Positions 28,521 to 29,786 of a DNA stretch of 29,786 bases are shown here, in pieces. A model generated the notes under the pieces. That model did no database searches, was not told the origin of the DNA, and was given only the letters and a program-made list of their open reading frames with translations. The translations under genes and the position numbers were made by a program. The stretch is from assembly GCA_018968865.1 (NCBI GenBank), contig JAGWZP010000005.1, positions 1 through 29,786 of the forward strand. The letters run 5' to 3'. Origin of the DNA: Patescibacteria group bacterium (GTDB lineage Bacteria > Patescibacteria > Paceibacteria > UBA9973 > UBA2103). How positions within the stretch are numbered: the stretch's first letter is position 1; every line of letters starts with the position of its first letter.

Positions 28521-28548
28521 AAAAAAGAACCGCCTCACGGGGAGGCGG
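28521..28548 (-). terminator. Rho-independent terminator of thyA
   Basis: Minus strand: CCGCCTC-CCCGT-GAGGCGG followed by TTCTTTTTT. It lies between thyA and the HIT gene. Confidence 0.9.
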
Positions 28549-28568
28549 CTAGAATCCAAAAGGGGGAT

Positions 28569-29462
28569 TCAGGGGCTGTACGGTATCTTCATGGCCGGAT
28601 GCGGGTCGTATTCTTCAAGTGAGAAGTGTTCGACCCGGAAGTCGAACAGATTTTTCACCGCCGGATCAAGCCGCAGGATTGGGAATGCTCGCGGCTTGCG
28701 CTCGACGAGCTCCCGCATACTAGGGATCTGTTCTTCGTAGATGTGCGCATCACCGAAGAGGTGAGCAAAGTGGCCGGGCGCATATCCGGTCACCTGACAC
28801 ACCATCAAGAGAAGCGCCATGTACTGGATCATGTTCGACGGCACGCCAAGTCCGAAGTCAGCGGATCGTTGGAACATCAACATATAGAGCTTTCCATTGA
28901 TAACGCGGAATTGGACCCAGCCATGACACGGCGCCACTTGAACCTTCCGGTTCGGACCGCGAGCCGTATAGAACGGTATCCAGGGCGATATGAAGTGCGT
29001 TCGGATGTTCGGGAATTTCTTTATCTGGTCGATGAGTTGTGCGAACTGGTTCAATGTCCCGCCGCCAGGCATCGGAAAGTCATGAAAGGCCGGACCATAC
29101 GAGCCTGGCCCGAGATCATCCGGTTCAAGACCAAGCTCTGTGCCCTTGCCGCGGTACGGACCCCAGAACGCATCACCGGTACATCCATAGGATTCGATCT
29201 CCCCAATGATATGTGCACCGTTCATAAAGGCGATGATTTCACCAATTGGTTTTTTCCAGAAACTGATCTTGCGATCGGTGATGAGTGGCACGCCATTGGC
29301 GGGATCAAATACCATTTGCGGAAGGACACCGAAACACGTAAGCGCTCCGGTACCTTGCGGCGTGACCTGTACCCACATCCCATGCTCGAAGATGTACTTG
29401 AGCCGGTCTTGATACTGCGTGTCAGGTGTCCGCTCGGCGAGCGGTTTATAAGCGATATCCAT
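28569..29462 (-). CDS. thyA: Thymidylate synthase (ThyA type)
   Basis: Methylates dUMP to dTMP with methylene-tetrahydrofolate. The 297 residues contain the nucleophile in APCHGWVQF (Cys ~179), QRSADFGLGVPSN (~198-210, with Asp and the uracil-selecting Asn), HLFGDAHIYEEQ (His ~240, Tyr ~242) and FRVEHFSLEEYDPHPAMK at the C-terminus. The twin Arg that bind dUMP phosphate from the partner subunit are reduced to one (PNIRTHFIS), and the N-terminal region (SYGCTGDAFWGPYRGKGTEL) is atypical, so the protein is divergent. GGAAAGG serves as SD; a strong promoter lies upstream. Confidence 0.94.
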   Translation of the reverse strand: MDIAYKPLAERTPDTQYQDRLKYIFEHGMWVQVTPQGTGALTCFGVLPQMVFDPANGVPLITDRKISFWKKPIGEIIAFMNGAHIIGEIESYGCTGDAFWGPYRGKGTELGLEPDDLGPGSYGPAFHDFPMPGGGTLNQFAQLIDQIKKFPNIRTHFISPWIPFYTARGPNRKVQVAPCHGWVQFRVINGKLYMLMFQRSADFGLGVPSNMIQYMALLLMVCQVTGYAPGHFAHLFGDAHIYEEQIPSMRELVERKPRAFPILRLDPAVKNLFDFRVEHFSLEEYDPHPAMKIPYSP

Positions 29463-29509
29463 GATGAACCCTTTCCATGAGAGATTGTTGAGAACTGCTG
29501 TCTGGCCGC

Positions 29510-29537
29510 ATCATACGGAACGCACGCGAATAGTCAA
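29510..29537 (-). promoter_or_regulatory. Promoter of thyA
   Basis: Minus strand: TTGACT (29537-29532), a 16-nt spacer and TATGAT (29515-29510), about 47 nt before the thyA ATG. Confidence 0.78.
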
Positions 29538-29553
29538 AGGCGGTGTGTCTCGT

Positions 29554-29559
29554 TATACT
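29554..29559 (+). promoter_or_regulatory. -10 element of argS (leaderless)
   Basis: TATACT ends exactly 6 nt before the argS ATG. It is divergent from the thyA promoter. Confidence 0.6.
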
Positions 29560-29565
29560 GCTTGC

Positions 29566-29786
29566 ATGGAAGAGCGGATACGGAAGGCGGTCGGCGACGC
29601 ACTCGCGCATATGGGTGCGGAGGATGTTGCGTTTGCGGTCGAACGGCCGAGCGATTCCTCGCACGGCGACTATGCGACGAACGCCGCGCTCGCGGCGGCG
29701 AAGAAGCTGGGCAAAAAGCCGCACGAGGTTGCGGATGAACTGGCCCGGTTTCTCATCGACGCGCTCGGCAAAGATATTGCGAGCCA
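29566..29786 (+). CDS. argS: Arginyl-tRNA synthetase, N-terminal part
   Basis: Class I synthetase charging tRNA-Arg; only the first 73 codons are inside the window. The N-terminal Add-1 domain is recognisable: VAFAVERPSDSSHGDYATNAALAAAKKLG, the family's 'P....hGDyatn.A' motif. It fits with the three tRNA-Arg genes in this window, although none is adjacent. Leaderless start after TATACT. Confidence 0.93.
   Translation, partial: MEERIRKAVGDALAHMGAEDVAFAVERPSDSSHGDYATNAALAAAKKLGKKPHEVADELARFLIDALGKDIAS

Noticed and set aside
1..29786. Alternative genetic code (UGA as glycine, known from some CPR groups)
   Set aside because: UGA is used as a normal stop in ATGA overlaps (polA, ruvA, uppS) and no conserved glycine falls on an in-frame UGA in the recognised genes.

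Overview
The window looks like part of a GC-rich genome from the Candidate Phyla Radiation (Patescibacteria), probably Paceibacteria/Parcubacteria. The evidence is the content and style of the genes. They are compact, often overlap by 4 or 8 nt, and many start codons lie 6-9 nt after a -10 hexamer with no ribosome-binding site. DNA polymerase I lacks its proofreading domain, MurE lacks its first domain, and CPR-type membrane proteins are present (DUF5652-like, lamin-tail-like, a CPDG cysteine-motif protein). A PilB/PilM/PilN/PilO set indicates type IV pili. The genetic code is standard: UGA ends several genes in ATGA overlaps. The lineage is inferred from these features, since no 16S gene is present.

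Layout. 1-437 is the start of ruvB (minus). 438-803 is a structured non-coding stretch in front of a tautomerase-like gene. 1341-3014 is pilB (minus). 3135-7369 holds a small lipoprotein, tsaE-polA-holA, and two small SD-led genes. 7433-11399 (minus) holds an NDT-like/PQ-loop pair, tRNA-Lys (plus), a lamin-tail-like protein, murE and ruvA. 11457-14714 holds rpsT, tRNAs, a two-TM protein, a Ca2+/H+ antiporter, remnants and an HNH gene beside tRNA-Ser. 14745-18004 holds ruvX, an OB-fold tRNA-binding protein and pilMNO plus a fourth gene. 18117-20476 holds tRNA-Arg/Leu/Val, uppS, an RluA-type synthase, rplS and tRNA-Leu. 20692-24721 holds small membrane proteins, a cobalamin adenosyltransferase, a second HNH gene beside tRNA-His, and envelope proteins. 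24913-26196 is secE-nusG-rplK. 26494-29462 is a nucleotide-metabolism island (nucleotidyltransferase, dCMP-deaminase-like, HIT, ThyA). 29566 to the end is the start of argS.

The most striking signals are non-coding. (1) A 64-nt element occurs three times (18375, 20530, 26207). It folds into the same two hairpins with many compensatory base changes. It always lies just after a gene 3' end (tRNA-Val, tRNA-Leu, rplK) and is always followed by a second copy of about 20 nt of that gene's own 3' end. In both tRNA cases the copied segment begins at T-loop position C56. (2) A second, unrelated two-hairpin element sits just before tRNA-Lys and tRNA-Arg(UCU); it shares a 10-mer and pairs with the tRNA's own 5' end. 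(3) Two expression styles alternate: leaderless housekeeping genes with a fixed -10-to-ATG spacing, and SD-led accessory cassettes, many followed by a strong terminator. (4) Two free-standing HNH endonuclease genes each end a few nucleotides before a tRNA gene. (5) Two tRNAs (Lys, His) have a T-loop with A54/U58 in place of U54/A58.

Working together, the genes cover recombination (RuvAB, RuvX), replication (PolA, HolA-like), translation (rpsT, rplS, rplK, TsaE, tRNAs, ArgS), cell wall (MurE, UppS), secretion and transcription (SecE, NusG), pili, and conversion of dCMP to dUMP to dTMP.
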